Source of the DNA: Nematostella vectensis | Taxonomy: Eukaryota > Cnidaria > Anthozoa > Actiniaria > Edwardsiidae | NCBI RefSeq assembly: GCF_932526225.1 | Contig: NC_064045.1 | Span: 9,790,022 to 9,854,021 of the forward strand | Direction: 5' to 3' | Length of the DNA stretch: 64,000 nucleotides | Shown here: positions 33,801-42,913 of the stretch, piece after piece | Layout: each line of letters begins with the position of its first letter | Position numbering within the stretch: position 1 is the first letter of the stretch | The notes under the pieces: model-generated | Seen by the model: the letters and a program-made list of their open reading frames with translations, nothing else | What the model was told of the DNA's origin: nothing | The model's database searches: none | Program-made: the position numbers and the translations under genes

Positions 33801-36800
33801 AACACACCACGCAACATGGTGTATATACAACAAACACACCATGCAACATTGTGTACATACAACACACCATGCAACATGGTGTACATACAACACACCATGC
33901 AACATGGTGTACATACAACACACCATGCAACATGGTGTTTATACAACAAACACACCATGCAACATGGTGTACATACAACAAACACACCATGCAACATGGT
34001 GTACATACAACACACCATGCAACATGGTGTACATACAACACACCATGCAACATTGTGTACATACAACACACCATGCAACATGGTGTACATACAACACACC
34101 ATGCAACATGGTGTACATACAACACACCATGCAACATGGTGTACATACAACACATGCAACATGTTGTACATACAACACACCATGCAACATGGTGTATATA
34201 CAACACACCATGCAACATGGTGTACATACAACACACCATGCAACATGGTGTACATACATGCAACATGGTGTACATACAACACACCATGCAACATGGTGTA
34301 CATACAACACATGCAACATGTTGTACATACAACACACCATGCAACATGGTGTACATACAACACACCATGCAACATGGTGTACATACAACACACCATGCAA
34401 CATGGTGTACATACAACACACCATGCAACATGGTGTACATACAACACATGCAACATGTTGTACATACAACACACCATGCAACATGGTGTATATACAACAA
34501 ACACACCATGCAACATGGTGTACATACAACACACCATGCAACATGGTGTACATACAACACACCATGCAACATGGTGTACATACAACAAACACACCATGCA
34601 ACATTGTGTACATACAACACACCATGCAACATGGTGTACATACAACACACCATGCAACATGGTGTACATACAACAAACACACCATGCAACATGGTGTACA
34701 TACAACACACCATGCAACATGGTGTACATACAACACACCATGCAACATGGTGTACATACAACACACCATGCAACATGGTGTACATACAACACACCATGCA
34801 ACATGGTGTACATACAACAAACACACCATGCAACATTGTGTACATACAACACACCATGCAACATCGTGTACATACAACACACCATGCAACATGGTGTACA
34901 TACAACAAACACACCATGCAACATGGTGTACATACAACAAACACACCATGCAACATGGTGTACATACAACACACCATGCAACATGGTGTACATACAACAA
35001 ACACACCATGCAACATTGTGTACATACAACACACCATGCAACATTGTGTACATACAACACACTATGCAACATGGTGTACATACAACACACCATGCAACAT
35101 GGTGTACATACAACACACCATGCAACATGGTGTACATACGACAAACCATGCAACATGGTGTACATACAACACAGCATGCAACATGGTGTACATACGACAA
35201 ACCATGCAACATGGTGTACATACAACACACCATGCAGCAAGATGTACATACAACACACCATGCAGCAAGATGTACATACAACACACCATGCAACATGGTG
35301 TACATACAACACACCATGCAACATGGTGTACATACAACAAACACACCATGCAACATTGTGTACATACAACACACCATGCAACATGGTGTACATACAACAC
35401 ACCATGCAACATGGTGTACATACAACAAACACACCATGCAACATTGTGTACATACAACACACCATGCAACATTGTGTACATACAGCACACTATGCAACAT
35501 GGTGTACATACAACACACCATGCAACATGGTGTACATACAACACACCATGCAACATGGTGTACATACAACACACCATGCAACATGGTGTACATACAACAA
35601 ACACACCATGCAACATTGTGTACATACAACACACCATGCAACATGGTGTACATACAACACACCATGCAACATGGTGTACATACGACAAACCATGCAACAT
35701 GGTGTACATACAACACACCATGCAGCATGGTGTACATACAACAAACACACCATGCAGCATGGTGTACATCCAACACACCATGCAACATGGTGTACATACA
35801 ACACACCATGCAACATGGTGTACATACAACACACCATGCAACATGGTGTACATACAACAAACACACCATGCAGCATGGTGTACATCCAACACACCATGCA
35901 ACATGGTGTACATACAACACACCATGCAACATGGTGTACATACAACACACCATGCAACATGGTGTACATACAACACACCATGCAACATGGTGTACATACA
36001 ACACACCATGCAACATGGTGTACATACAACAAACACACCATGCAACATGGTGTACATACAACACACCATGCAACATGGTGTACATACAACAAACCACGCA
36101 ACATGGTGTATATACAACAAACACACCATGCAACATTGTGTACATACAACACACCATGCAACATGGTGTACATACAACACACCATGCAACATGGTGTACA
36201 TACAACACACCATGCAACATGGTGTACATACAACAAACACACCATGCAACATGGTGTACATACAACAAACACACCATGCAACATGGTGTACATACAACAC
36301 ACCATGCAACATGGTGTACATACAACACACCATGCAACATGGTGTACATACAACACACCATGCAACATTGTGTACATACAACACACCACGCAACAGGGTG
36401 TACATACAACACACCATGCAACATGGTGTACATACAACACACCATGCAACATGGTGTACATACAACACACCATGCAACATGGTGTACATACAACACACCA
36501 TGCAACATGGTGTACATACAACACACCATGCAACATGGTGTATATACAACACACCATGCAACATGGTGTACATACAACACACCATGCAACATGGTGTACA
36601 TACAACACACCATGCAACATTGTGTACATACAACACACCATGCAACATGGTGTACATACAACACACCATGCAATATGGGGTACATACAACACACTATACA
36701 ATATTATGTAAATACAGAAAAAAATATTTTTAGGACCCAAAATGGCGTTTGCAACTTTAAACGCAATTGGCGGTTTTCGATCGTGCTTTAAACCGTTGTA

Positions 36801-37203
36801 GAGGCCGAGAGAGTTGAGTGATTGGGATAGAAAAAAAATATTTTCTAAACAACGACTTGAAAGCGAGTTAGGGCCAGAGCCGACCAGCAAATCATTTTTA
36901 ACAAGTGGTTTGAACAACTACAATTACTAAACGATTAAAAGTGAAGACAGAAAGGCAAGCAGAAAACTAATTACTTAATCCTCGTACGAAGTACAGAGCT
37001 TGATTGTGTTCTAAGACGTCAAGTGAATAACGCAACGCTATGGAGCGAGTGAATAATGGGGATGACGTTATCTACAATCTCGTGGATACCGCAAATAAAT
37101 TTATATTTTTATAACACTGCCGCATCGATACTCCAATAATAATTGTATTGATATTCTTTTTTTTTTTCATTCATTCATCCATTCATTATTTATTTATTTA
37201 CCT

Positions 37204-37266
<63 letters not shown>

Positions 37267-38780
37267 TTCAGAGTGTGAGCACCCTTCAAGGGATCATCCT
37301 TAACAATTTCCAAAACACTCCTGCGATTGGCTCGAATCTGTCAGCGCAACAAAATCAAGGACAAGGCATTGTCAATGTCAGCAATACTACAAGTCCTGCT
37401 TGCAGCCGCTGCTCAGAGAATCTCGGACGTAATATACCCCTTGCTATACTTGACCACTGGGAGAGCACTTCTTTTACCAACGCTAATCGTACGATAAAAC
37501 AAGTTAACTACGTTAAGAACCGTGGGTCCCAAGGCCCACCGGGAAAACTTGACCACGGGAACAGCACGTGTATCCCAGACGCCAACCTCGTGCTCAGGCA
37601 CAGTATCAGATCTTGCCATTCAAGCAATCATAGCGTGCATAACAACTACAACTCGCCTATATCCCCTGCAGTAGTTTTTGAACCACTCGCTGAAAATCCA
37701 CATGATTTGTGCGAGCAAGAAAGGGATTTCTTGACGACGAAAGTTCAAAGTTTGATTACCCCTCGCGTTTCACTATTGAGTGTACCGGACACTGATGTTA
37801 AAGAAAACAAGTCTACTTGCCTGGTTCCCACCGCCACCTCCCTTAGTTCTCTAAGAACGTCGAGGATGCCTTCTGTTCTAAAGGGAGAGCTATTTTCTCT
37901 CGAGTCACGGAAGGTAAATGCACGAGACAAGACAGACGTCGTGCAGAGAGGATTGGTGAAACAGAGTGTGGTGGTGAACAAGACCCTTAGTCAGGGCAGT
38001 ACAGAGAGACGGGCACTAGGAATCAAGCGACGACGATATCACGGCACGGGTGATCCCCATGGCACCGCCACAAACCGCCTAGTGACGTCAAATGAAACCG
38101 CTGACTGTAAACATGCTCACACAACAGGTCCAGGTTCCTCGACGCGCGTGACTAGTGTACCACCATGCAACGCGACAGCGAAATACGTCAATGCTACCAT
38201 TTCCTGCTCCAAAAGCGTGACGCCCCCTGTCACGCCAACCACTGGCAATGTTACGACATCTACAGGCACCGCTGTGCAATCAACGCTTGTCACGAAAGTA
38301 CCGCACTCTCGAACTGTCACGCCGTATTCTACTAATTTTACAAACTCTTCGGATAGTCCGATGAAAAGGCACCTCACAAATGTCAAAGCCACAGGACTTG
38401 TCGCGCCAATTACCAAGTATTTCATTTACGGTTGCGTTACTCCTGGCGCATCACGCACACCGACCCTTGTGCCTAGCATTAATGGCGGGAATACAACTCC
38501 GCCGCTATGTGATTGCGGGCGACGGGCTAAACGACTGACCGTAATGAAGCCCGGACCCAATCAGGGAAGAGTATTCTACGCTTGCTCAGTAGGCAAATCT
38601 AGAGCCAGTTTTGGGCGAACGCCAATGAAGAAAAAGTCCGGGTGTAACTTTTTTCACTGGGAACCGCGTGTCTCTCGGGAGGTGTCGCGGGCTCAAAGTG
38701 CGCCTGGTGTTTTTACACGAACTAAACGCGTAACTGGTCAGCAGTATTTTATTAAGCCACAAAGATTCAGTGTTGGATGA
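12757..38780 (+). CDS. ERI2: ERI2-like 3'-5' exonuclease with GRF zinc finger (nine exons)
   Basis: Model: join(12757-12809, 13188-13243, 14193-14276, 16880-17007, 17317-17482, 21620-21720, 22400-22481, 23463-23551, 37272-38780), 2,268 nt, 755 codons plus stop. Every junction is GT-AG and phases agree. The N-terminal exonuclease domain (about 40-253) carries all DEDDh residues: Asp47 and Glu49 in VVIDFESTCW, the WSDWD aspartate (163/165), and His222 and Asp227 in HSGLDDARN. The C-terminus has a GRF zinc finger with C666-x-C668, C691 and C711. An ERI-type exonuclease plus C-terminal GRF finger is the ERI2 (EXOD1) arrangement; vertebrate ERI2 is of similar length. Between them lies a low-complexity, Ser/Thr-rich linker. 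ERI-family nucleases trim structured RNA 3' ends; the GRF finger binds single-stranded nucleic acid in other proteins. The gene spans 26 kb because introns 2-5 and 8 are filled with repeats. Confidence 0.92.
12862..12922. repeat. Two-copy 33-bp tandem repeat in ERI2-like intron 1
   Basis: GATTCTAGAAACAGAG followed by AATTRAGGCCT appears twice. Confidence 0.7.
13188..13243 (+). CDS. ERI2: ERI2-like exon 2
   Basis: TTTTACATAG acceptor and AAGA|GTAAGT donor. Encodes TLGLVSKWSSGKKSRSSK, the basic/serine linker before the nuclease fold. Phases are 2 in, 1 out. Confidence 0.8.
13331..13794. mobile_element. 464-bp MITE in ERI2-like intron 2
   Basis: The ends are inverted copies over about 45 bp: ATGCACTAGTCAATTGAAAC... 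and ...GTTTCAAATGACAAGTGCAT, each followed inward by CCCCCACCCCCATGGTCCCG or its complement. No coding capacity. Confidence 0.8.
14011..14182. repeat. 86-bp tandem duplication just before ERI2-like exon 3
   Basis: Two copies start AATTATAGTATTTGCTAGAA and run through GGTGTTTATTTAGGCAATTA. The second copy abuts the pyrimidine tract of exon 3. Unlike exons 4-6, the copied unit contains only intron sequence. Confidence 0.85.
14193..14276 (+). CDS. ERI2: ERI2-like exon 3 (Exo I motif)
   Basis: The acceptor follows a T-rich run ending TTTAACAG; the donor is A|GTAAGT. Encodes QPFDYLVVIDFESTCW, the Exo I block with catalytic Asp47 and Glu49. Confidence 0.9.
14945..15922. mobile_element. Non-autonomous DNA transposon copy, TTAA-type family
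   Basis: Nearly the reverse complement of 56,573-57,355: shared landmarks include ACAGACTGAAAACAGATACC, CACAGCTGCACCTAGTCAGC and CCGGTACAGGCC. It ends TTGAGGGGTCAATGTGTTAA. The 5' terminal repeat appears to be lost. Confidence 0.75.
15924..16528. mobile_element. 605-bp inverted-repeat element in ERI2-like intron 3
   Basis: It begins CAGGGCTTCTGGAATTAC and ends GTAATTCCAGAAGCCCTG, a perfect 18-bp terminal inverted repeat. The flanks TAAT/TAAT suggest a 4-bp target duplication. The interior is full of GCGTAATTTAGCGCG-like motifs and holds no gene. It inserted right at the end of the preceding TTAA-family element. Confidence 0.85.
16540..16879 (+). repeat. Four tandem copies of the exon-4 intron/exon boundary
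   Basis: Before the true exon 4 start (16,880), its pyrimidine tract, AG and first 39 or so coding bases recur with boundaries at 16,570, 16,646, 16,728 and 16,803 (spacings 76, 82, 75, 77). Each copy keeps CAG|TT or ACAG|TC, then a GTTTCTGATAATAAAATG spacer. Splicing exon 3 to any of them and reading on meets an in-frame stop: at the second codon for the copy at 16,803, and at the next boundary (TTGA, TTAA or TCTAG) for the others. Confidence 0.9.
16880..17007 (+). CDS. ERI2: ERI2-like exon 4
   Basis: TTCTTATTCTCAG acceptor, CAG|GTACAA donor, 128 bp, phases 1 and 0. Encodes EFPAVVVSTSTGEIVSEF, then FVSPTEH and LSEFCTKLTGITQ, the conserved substrate-strand region of ERI exonucleases. Four extra copies of its 5' boundary precede it. 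Confidence 0.92.
17163..17316 (+). repeat. Two decayed copies of the exon-5 intron/exon boundary
   Basis: CCAAGTAGATRCAGG with a following GTGTCTTG-like stretch occurs at 17,163, 17,242 and in the real exon at 17,317 (spacings 79 and 75). The copy at 17,242 retains an identical TATCTCTACAG acceptor, but its frame ends after eight codons (CCC TAA). The oldest copy has lost the acceptor tract. Confidence 0.88.
17317..17482 (+). CDS. ERI2: ERI2-like exon 5
   Basis: TATCTCTACAG acceptor, G|GTAAGA donor, 166 bp, phases 0 and 1. Encodes DQVDAGIPIGACLVLFSRWL through WAMSVTWS, leading into the Exo II motif. Two degenerate copies of its 5' boundary precede it. Confidence 0.9.
18499..19056 (-). pseudogene. 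NMDA-type ionotropic glutamate receptor gene fragment
   Basis: An intronless minus-strand frame of about 185 codons without an ATG at its start. The second half matches the start of the iGluR ligand-binding domain: TLCVVATEIDHFVGL, CSLSHICTRF, VQHCCSGFMFDLLLSL, then GSFGIFDEKKGTWDRMVGDL followed by an immediate stop. The Cys-Cys-x-Gly-Phe and W-x-x-M-V/I-G-x-L spacing is that of NMDA-type (GluN) subunits. The preceding 90 or so residues would be the end of the amino-terminal domain. No pore or S2 region is present, so no channel can be made. It fills a 574-bp segment flanked by CTTATCA at 18,487-18,493 and 19,068-19,074. It is antisense to the ERI2-like gene and inside its intron 5. Confidence 0.65.
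19075..19735 (+). pseudogene. Decayed transposon-type coding region
   Basis: Plus-strand frames broken by several stops still show protein-like stretches, for example NNPEEMTMTVDYMHAFMLED, then MVMVKYLHRVGANRFDWP and RDDIDDAH. The upstream part at 18,220-18,486 (e.g. LINFIIDTYLKLIGMSSQEN) seems to belong to the same gene, interrupted by the insert at 18,494-19,067. Family not identified. Confidence 0.4.
20744..20772. promoter_or_regulatory. Two CRE-type palindromes
   Basis: TGACGTCA occurs twice within 25 bp (GTGACGTCATAATGTGACGTC), the CREB/ATF site. It lies in intron 5 of the ERI2-like gene, so function is only inferred. Confidence 0.35.
20773..21619. other. Intron 5 distal part, no gene seen
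   Basis: Mixed composition with CpG-containing patches around 21,090-21,310. No exon, RNA gene or clear terminal repeats recognised. Confidence 0.4.
21620..21720 (+). CDS. ERI2: ERI2-like exon 6 (Exo II motif)
   Basis: TGATTTACCAG acceptor; 101 bp encoding (D)WDIGICLKNECLRK, then SWIDLKATYK. The donor is AAG|GTCTAC, a poor match to consensus. It is the one site that keeps the frame into exon 7, and its surroundings are repeated eight more times downstream. Confidence 0.9.
21697..22180 (+). repeat. 54-bp array: nine copies of the exon-6 donor region
   Basis: The unit is ATAGATCTCAAGGCGACTTA-TAAG (exon 6, coding IDLKATYK) plus 30 bp of intron (GKACTACTCATTATTGGT...). Copy 1 is the real exon end (donor 21,721). 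Later exon-intron borders fall at 21,774, 21,828, 21,882, 21,936, 21,990, 22,044, 22,098 and 22,152. Borders 1, 2, 3 and 6 keep GT; 4, 5, 7, 8 and 9 have GA. The first interval is 53 bp, all others 54. Reading past the true donor meets TAG at 21,751, so use of any later donor would truncate the protein. Confidence 0.95.
22400..22481 (+). CDS. ERI2: ERI2-like exon 7
   Basis: TTTTCTCAACAG acceptor, CAG|GTATCG donor, 82 bp. Encodes KFYSRKPDGLAGALKDLGI, then RFDGREHS(G) with the catalytic His of Exo III. Confidence 0.93.
22483..23462. other. ERI2-like intron 7, with a small duplicated foldback
   Basis: Around 22,750-22,885 a 41-bp segment (GTCCTGGACTMGTC..CCAGCAGCGTTAGAAG) is tandemly repeated, and an inverted piece (GTGACGAGTCCAG) follows. 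The rest has no recognisable feature. Confidence 0.5.
23463..23551 (+). CDS. ERI2: ERI2-like exon 8 (Exo III motif)
   Basis: TTTTTCTTACCAG acceptor, GCG|GTGCGT donor, 89 bp, phases 1 and 0. Encodes LDDARNTAALAWRMVRDGCV and ISVTSSLDA, completing the DEDDh fold. The intron that follows is 13.7 kb and holds the 28-bp satellite. Retention would stop translation five codons later (TGA at 23,564-23,566). Confidence 0.93.
24053..36716. repeat. 12.7-kb hairpin satellite in ERI2-like intron 8
   Basis: Roughly 440 head-to-tail units, mostly 28 bp; 32-bp units (AACAAACACACC spacer) and 25-bp units are common variants. Nearly every unit carries ACACCATGCAACATGGTGT, a perfect 8-bp stem with CAA loop, joined by ACATACAAC. 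Blocks recur at 3,087 bp and 3,407 bp. Edge units are the most diverged (ATGCAATTTGGTGCACAAGC at the left, ATACAATATTATGTAAATAC at the right). All three forward frames stay open because 28 mod 3 is 1 and the unit has no stop; they encode the same 28-residue period, so no protein is implied. Confidence 0.97.
37166..37270. repeat. (CATT)n/(TTTA)n microsatellite forming the exon-9 polypyrimidine tract
   Basis: About 100 bp of tetranucleotide repeat run directly into TATTCAG, the acceptor of exon 9. Adenines every fourth base interrupt what would normally be a pyrimidine tract. Confidence 0.9.
37272..38780 (+). CDS. ERI2: ERI2-like exon 9 (linker and GRF zinc finger, stop)
   Basis: The acceptor is TATTTATTCAG at the end of a (TTTA)n microsatellite; phase 0. 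502 codons: a long Ser/Thr-rich, apparently disordered segment with basic patches (KRRRYHG), then the GRF finger: LCDCGRRAKRL, GRVFYACSVGK and GCNFFHWE. Within the linker, tracts rich in Thr-Pro and Val-Thr (VTPPVTPTTGNV) are notable. Stop TGA at 38,778-38,780. Confidence 0.92.
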   Translation, partial: SVSTLQGIILNNFQNTPAIGSNLSAQQNQGQGIVNVSNTTSPACSRCSENLGRNIPLAILDHWESTSFTNANRTIKQVNYVKNRGSQGPPGKLDHGNSTCIPDANLVLRHSIRSCHSSNHSVHNNYNSPISPAVVFEPLAENPHDLCEQERDFLTTKVQSLITPRVSLLSVPDTDVKENKSTCLVPTATSLSSLRTSRMPSVLKGELFSLESRKVNARDKTDVVQRGLVKQSVVVNKTLSQGSTERRALGIKRRRYHGTGDPHGTATNRLVTSNETADCKHAHTTGPGSSTRVTSVPPCNATAKYVNATISCSKSVTPPVTPTTGNVTTSTGTAVQSTLVTKVPHSRTVTPYSTNFTNSSDSPMKRHLTNVKATGLVAPITKYFIYGCVTPGASRTPTLVPSINGGNTTPPLCDCGRRAKRLTVMKPGPNQGRVFYACSVGKSRASFGRTPMKKKSGCNFFHWEPRVSREVSRAQSAPGVFTRTKRVTGQQYFIKPQRFSVG

Positions 38781-38878
38781 CCACGGTCTTCAAAATAATG
38801 TGTGAATTTATTATAATATATAATAATACAATATTCATGTTATCCCGTGTAAAACCACCTTCAGATTATGAATTGCAA

Positions 38879-38884
38879 TTAAAT
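38879..38884 (+). terminator. Candidate poly(A) signal (ATTAAA)
   Basis: ATTAAA lies 98 bp after the stop of the ERI2-like gene in an AT-rich 3'UTR; there is no AATAAA nearer. Cleavage site not determinable. Confidence 0.35.
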
Positions 38885-39336
38885 ATAAATACAATACGGA
38901 GTTGCCAGTCAAGGTTTAGTGAGCTTTAAATCGAAATAAGATATTATTACTCCATTTTGTGTTTGTATAGCCAAAAGAAAGCGTAGATAAGATTTCAAAT
39001 TCTGAAAAGGGAATTAAATTTGATTTAAATTTAAATTTTCTGAAGATCTGAGAAAATTTTGCTGGCCGCGCGAAAGGAGATTGAATCGAGTGAATAATTC
39101 CAAGTTTTGGCGGGAAAATCTGAAATCCTTTAAAATTCAGAGACTGCAATACCACAAAATATTGGCGAATTGTTTTCTCTTGCAATGCTACCCACAATGA
39201 AGCGAAAAATAATTTAAAGTCGAGAATTGTATGCGAAAAAAGAGATTATCGTTTTGTCGAAGGTTTCAAAAACAGCGCGCGCTCGTGAGAATGTCGCCAT
39301 TCTTGATTGCGAATGCAGCGCGCGCGCACAATGCCA

Positions 39337-40268
39337 AAACAATTCATAGATCCAACACGCGCACGAATATCCAATCAGAAAGCCGCAAATAGAAGCCAGC
39401 GAAGTGCAACCCAAATGTCCCACAAAAGTCCAACAAATTGTACAACATGTCGGATGAGGTCAGTGAGTCCTGCCCGGAGGTACTTTAAATACAGACGTTT
39501 ATAGGGGTTTTCCTGCGACTTGGAAATTAAACCACAGTAACCTAACATGATGGAAACTTGTCTTGTTGTCCAAGCTTGGTGAAAATCTTGTGAGAATGAA
39601 GCATAGAAATAGATAACTACGAGTTTAGTTGTTGGATGGAAACGGCGCGAATACAGCTTAAAATACGAAATATTGGAAATGATAAGATAAAGCGGTGCTC
39701 TCTACGGTAGGTACTGAGTGTTTATGTGTTTTCAAAGCTATTTTTGTCAACTTGCAGTGATTTAAGTGCGGGGGAAATCAGAAGAGAAAGCCGAATTCGC
39801 TGTTTACGACCGACTTCTAACTACAAGTTTTATCGGCAAACGTCAAGATTTACAGCAATAATACAAACGACAGTCTCATTCTTATATGTAATTGAAGTAA
39901 ACTAGGATATTATCAAACGTTTATATTAAAAAAGTTTAATGGTAGGACTTACACTTCTCTTGTAAGTGCTTTGTTTGCTTTTTTGTTTTTCGTTTCTTCG
40001 TAGTAAATTTGTTTTTCTACAATTGAGTCCCAACTCTACACAAAAAGCGGCTGAGCAAAGAAAACAGGGCTAGCACTTTCTACGCTGACCGAAAAATGCT
40101 TATTTGCTTGTCCAGATTCGCAGAGAAATATATCAAACCAATCTTTTTCGGCGTCGATTGCCGACTTTTTGTGGGACATTTGTGGGACCACATGGCTGTT
40201 ATTGCATCATCTCTTTCCTGATTGGCTATTCGTGCTCGCGTGATTGACATGTCGGATCTATGAATCCA
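39337..40268. repeat. Inverted-repeat element, about 100-bp arms, 0.9 kb
   Basis: The left arm (39,337-39,435) has TTCATAGATCC, CACGAATATCCAATCAG and TGTCCCACAAAAGTC. The right arm (40,150-40,268) carries the inverted, diverged version (GACTTTTTGTGGGACA, CTGATTGGCTATTCGTG, GGATCTATGAA). No gene inside. Confidence 0.65.
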
Positions 40269-40391
40269 AAGACAAAGTCTATCAACTCTGAAACTATCAA
40301 CTCTGGACTTGAAAATTTTAAATCTTGAATCTTGAAAAAGGCGCTTTAATACAGCCAAAGAACACGCAAAAAGTAAACATAAACACAACAC

Positions 40392-41560
40392 TATACTTCA
40401 CACGTCTTTTCAACAACTTTTTTATTTTTAACTAATTTTTTTTTTCGCCATATGCTTACGGTAAAATCAATAGGAGCAAATAAAAAGCTTGGGCTACCTG
40501 TGCTCTGAATTAGCGGGAACGCTGGGAAACCCCCGGTGAGTCCCCACATCACGCATAATTATCTCAGCTACGATGTGACGTCACGGACATGGTGCCTCGA
40601 CCGTGCGCCCAGCCGTCAGTGGAGGATAGCGCGACAAAACCACGGCTGGAAACCGAGCCTACAATACTTGACGGTTTGGGTGAGTCGCCATCTGCCCAAT
40701 GGGCACGGCCTTTTATACCGCAGGTGCAGCCCCTGCGCGCCCCCCGCACAACATGGGTATTTTTTTTACCGCAGTTCCAAAGCTTTACTGATAGGCTAGT
40801 GATTGCGGCCCGACACCGCTATCTATCTAACTGTGCACTGGGGGAAAATGATACATTCTGGCCAAGTCAGGGATACAGCAACGCCGGTCCCACAGTCTGG
40901 ATCCTATCTCTAATATAAGGGCGGGGGAGGGGTGGGATTTAGCTAATTTAGAAATTTTCTAATTTAGAACCTTCCCAGATAAAATATTAAACAGTTCCTT
41001 GAAGTCATTCACACAAACCCGCTAAACATTATCTACGGGTATGGAGACGTGCGTTTCTGTCAAGATAAAAATACATGCCAAGTCTATAAAACGGTCGTTC
41101 TTTATTTACCAGTAATGATAAATCGTTTGTGAAAGGCGACGCTAGTATGGCAAAATGAGCCAACTAGTATTCTTTTGAAAATTCCAAAAAAGTAAGACCA
41201 TTTTTTTTTCATCCTCTAAAAATAAGTTGATGGATTTTGTCTTTCGTAAAAGTTTTTCATACACAGCGCTTTCAAGAGAATTGCTGGTGTGAAGTTTATT
41301 TTTAAAAGCTAATTATAATGTGTATGGTCATGGTATATCATAACATGATAGCATTTTGCATACTCTAACGAACTATGGTATGACTGCGTCCAGATAACCA
41401 GTTTCTTCAACTTCAAATATCCATTTTTTTGTCTTGTTCGTTAATAATATTCTGACATCAATATTTGTCAAGGTTTTTTTTTTTTTTTTTTTTGCTTTTC
41501 TGTTGTTAAGAAATAAAAATGTAAACTAAATAAACCGCGATATTCTGAAAGTGTTTTCTA
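40392..41560. other. Intergenic, no supported gene
   Basis: A GC-rich patch at 40,540-40,910 is open on both strands for about 60-109 codons, but nothing resembles a known protein or splice structure. The rest is AT-rich. Confidence 0.4.
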
Positions 41561-41727
41561 CACAAGTTGTTTGGTTTGGGTAGTAGTTGGAAATTTATAA
41601 ATAACAATTCGCCGCCAGAGGGATCTTTAGAAAAAATTATCAGGCCATTTTTCAACCTTCCTCTTTATGCGTCGGAACCTCTAATAGATACCCGCTTTCG
41701 GAGATTTACGTCATATTCATTTTTAAT

Positions 41728-41790
41728 GACACTCAAATGGGTTCTCGAGTAACACTCAAATGGTCTCGAGTATGGCACTCAAATGGGTTT
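41728..41790. repeat. Three-copy 25-bp tandem repeat
   Basis: ACACTCAAATGG with GTTCTCGAGTA spacer, three copies; the third reads GCACTCAAATGG. Confidence 0.7.
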
Positions 41791-42266
41791 TTGGAGTCCT
41801 GTTGAAGACTGCTCTCCACGATCGCATTTGAGCTAAGGAGAATCTCGAAGAAAATTATTTGTGGTTAGTTCGTTCAGGTAAGAATTATTTTCTTTTCTCG
41901 GGCGCTTAATGTTTCGCCCTTTTCTATTCCTTTCTAAATGTTGTATTTTTTTCATTTGATAAATATTTCATTGAAGCGTTTTTTTCGTAACGAAGACAGG
42001 ATGTTTTAGCGAAGTCATGTATTAGAAGAATCCGTCTGTGTACGTGCTTGTTTGTTCTTGACTTCCCCTAGAGGTAGCGTTAGATTGGTTCTTGTAATAG
42101 AGAACTACATTTCATTCAAACTACACATCCATTCAAAGATAAGACGTGACTCAACAGAAAATCAGTTAACTAAATAGTAGTATTTTCTTTTATAATTTGT
42201 CTTTTTTTTTCATAAAAATACACATACATTAGAACTGTCATGCCTTTCTGGACAGTTTTCTTTTGT

Positions 42267-42382
<116 letters not shown>

Positions 42383-42913
42383 CAAGATCTGTAACGTTCG
42401 TGCTTTGTGCATCTGGAAATTTGGGAAATGAGTTAGGGGATTGCAAAAAAAATTACAATAAGCCAAGCGGTCTATGTATAATATAACGATACAAATCAAC
42501 AATCGCTTTATCTTAACATCAAAAACCTTAAAAAAAACTTTACTTCGTCCGCCGAAATTTATTAAATGACCAGATGAACTGGAATCACGAGATCACGTTA
42601 ACATATGTTCTCCTTGTGAACTGATATCTTATTTTAGAACAAATCGAACCAATCAGCTATGGACAAAGAAAGAATAGATAATTGTTCAGGGGAGTTAAGG
42701 TGACCTCTAGCCGTTATCTTAGCAACGATGTGTTCTCATTCAGCGTAACCATGCCATCAAGTATTTTAGAGTGCACACACAAAGATATGTGATTCATTAA
42801 TAAACATTTGAGTATCAATTTTAGGCGCTTTTGGTGTCACTCAATTGGTAGCCTTTAAGATAAATGGGAAAAATTAAACCTTATGGCTTTTTGAAATGAG
42901 CCTGATATTACTA

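Noticed and set aside
24053-36716. CRISPR array
   Set aside because: Unit length and palindromic core resemble CRISPR repeats, but units are contiguous with no unique spacers, and the context is a eukaryotic intron with no cas genes.
25232-36791. Three overlapping plus-strand frames of about 3,800 codons and minus-strand frames up to 2,623 codons
   Set aside because: They arise from a stop-free 28-bp tandem repeat read in every phase; composition is purely periodic, there is no domain, and they lie in an intron.
40536-40918. Pro-rich 109-codon frame
   Set aside because: GC-rich patch open on both strands, no domain, no splice support.
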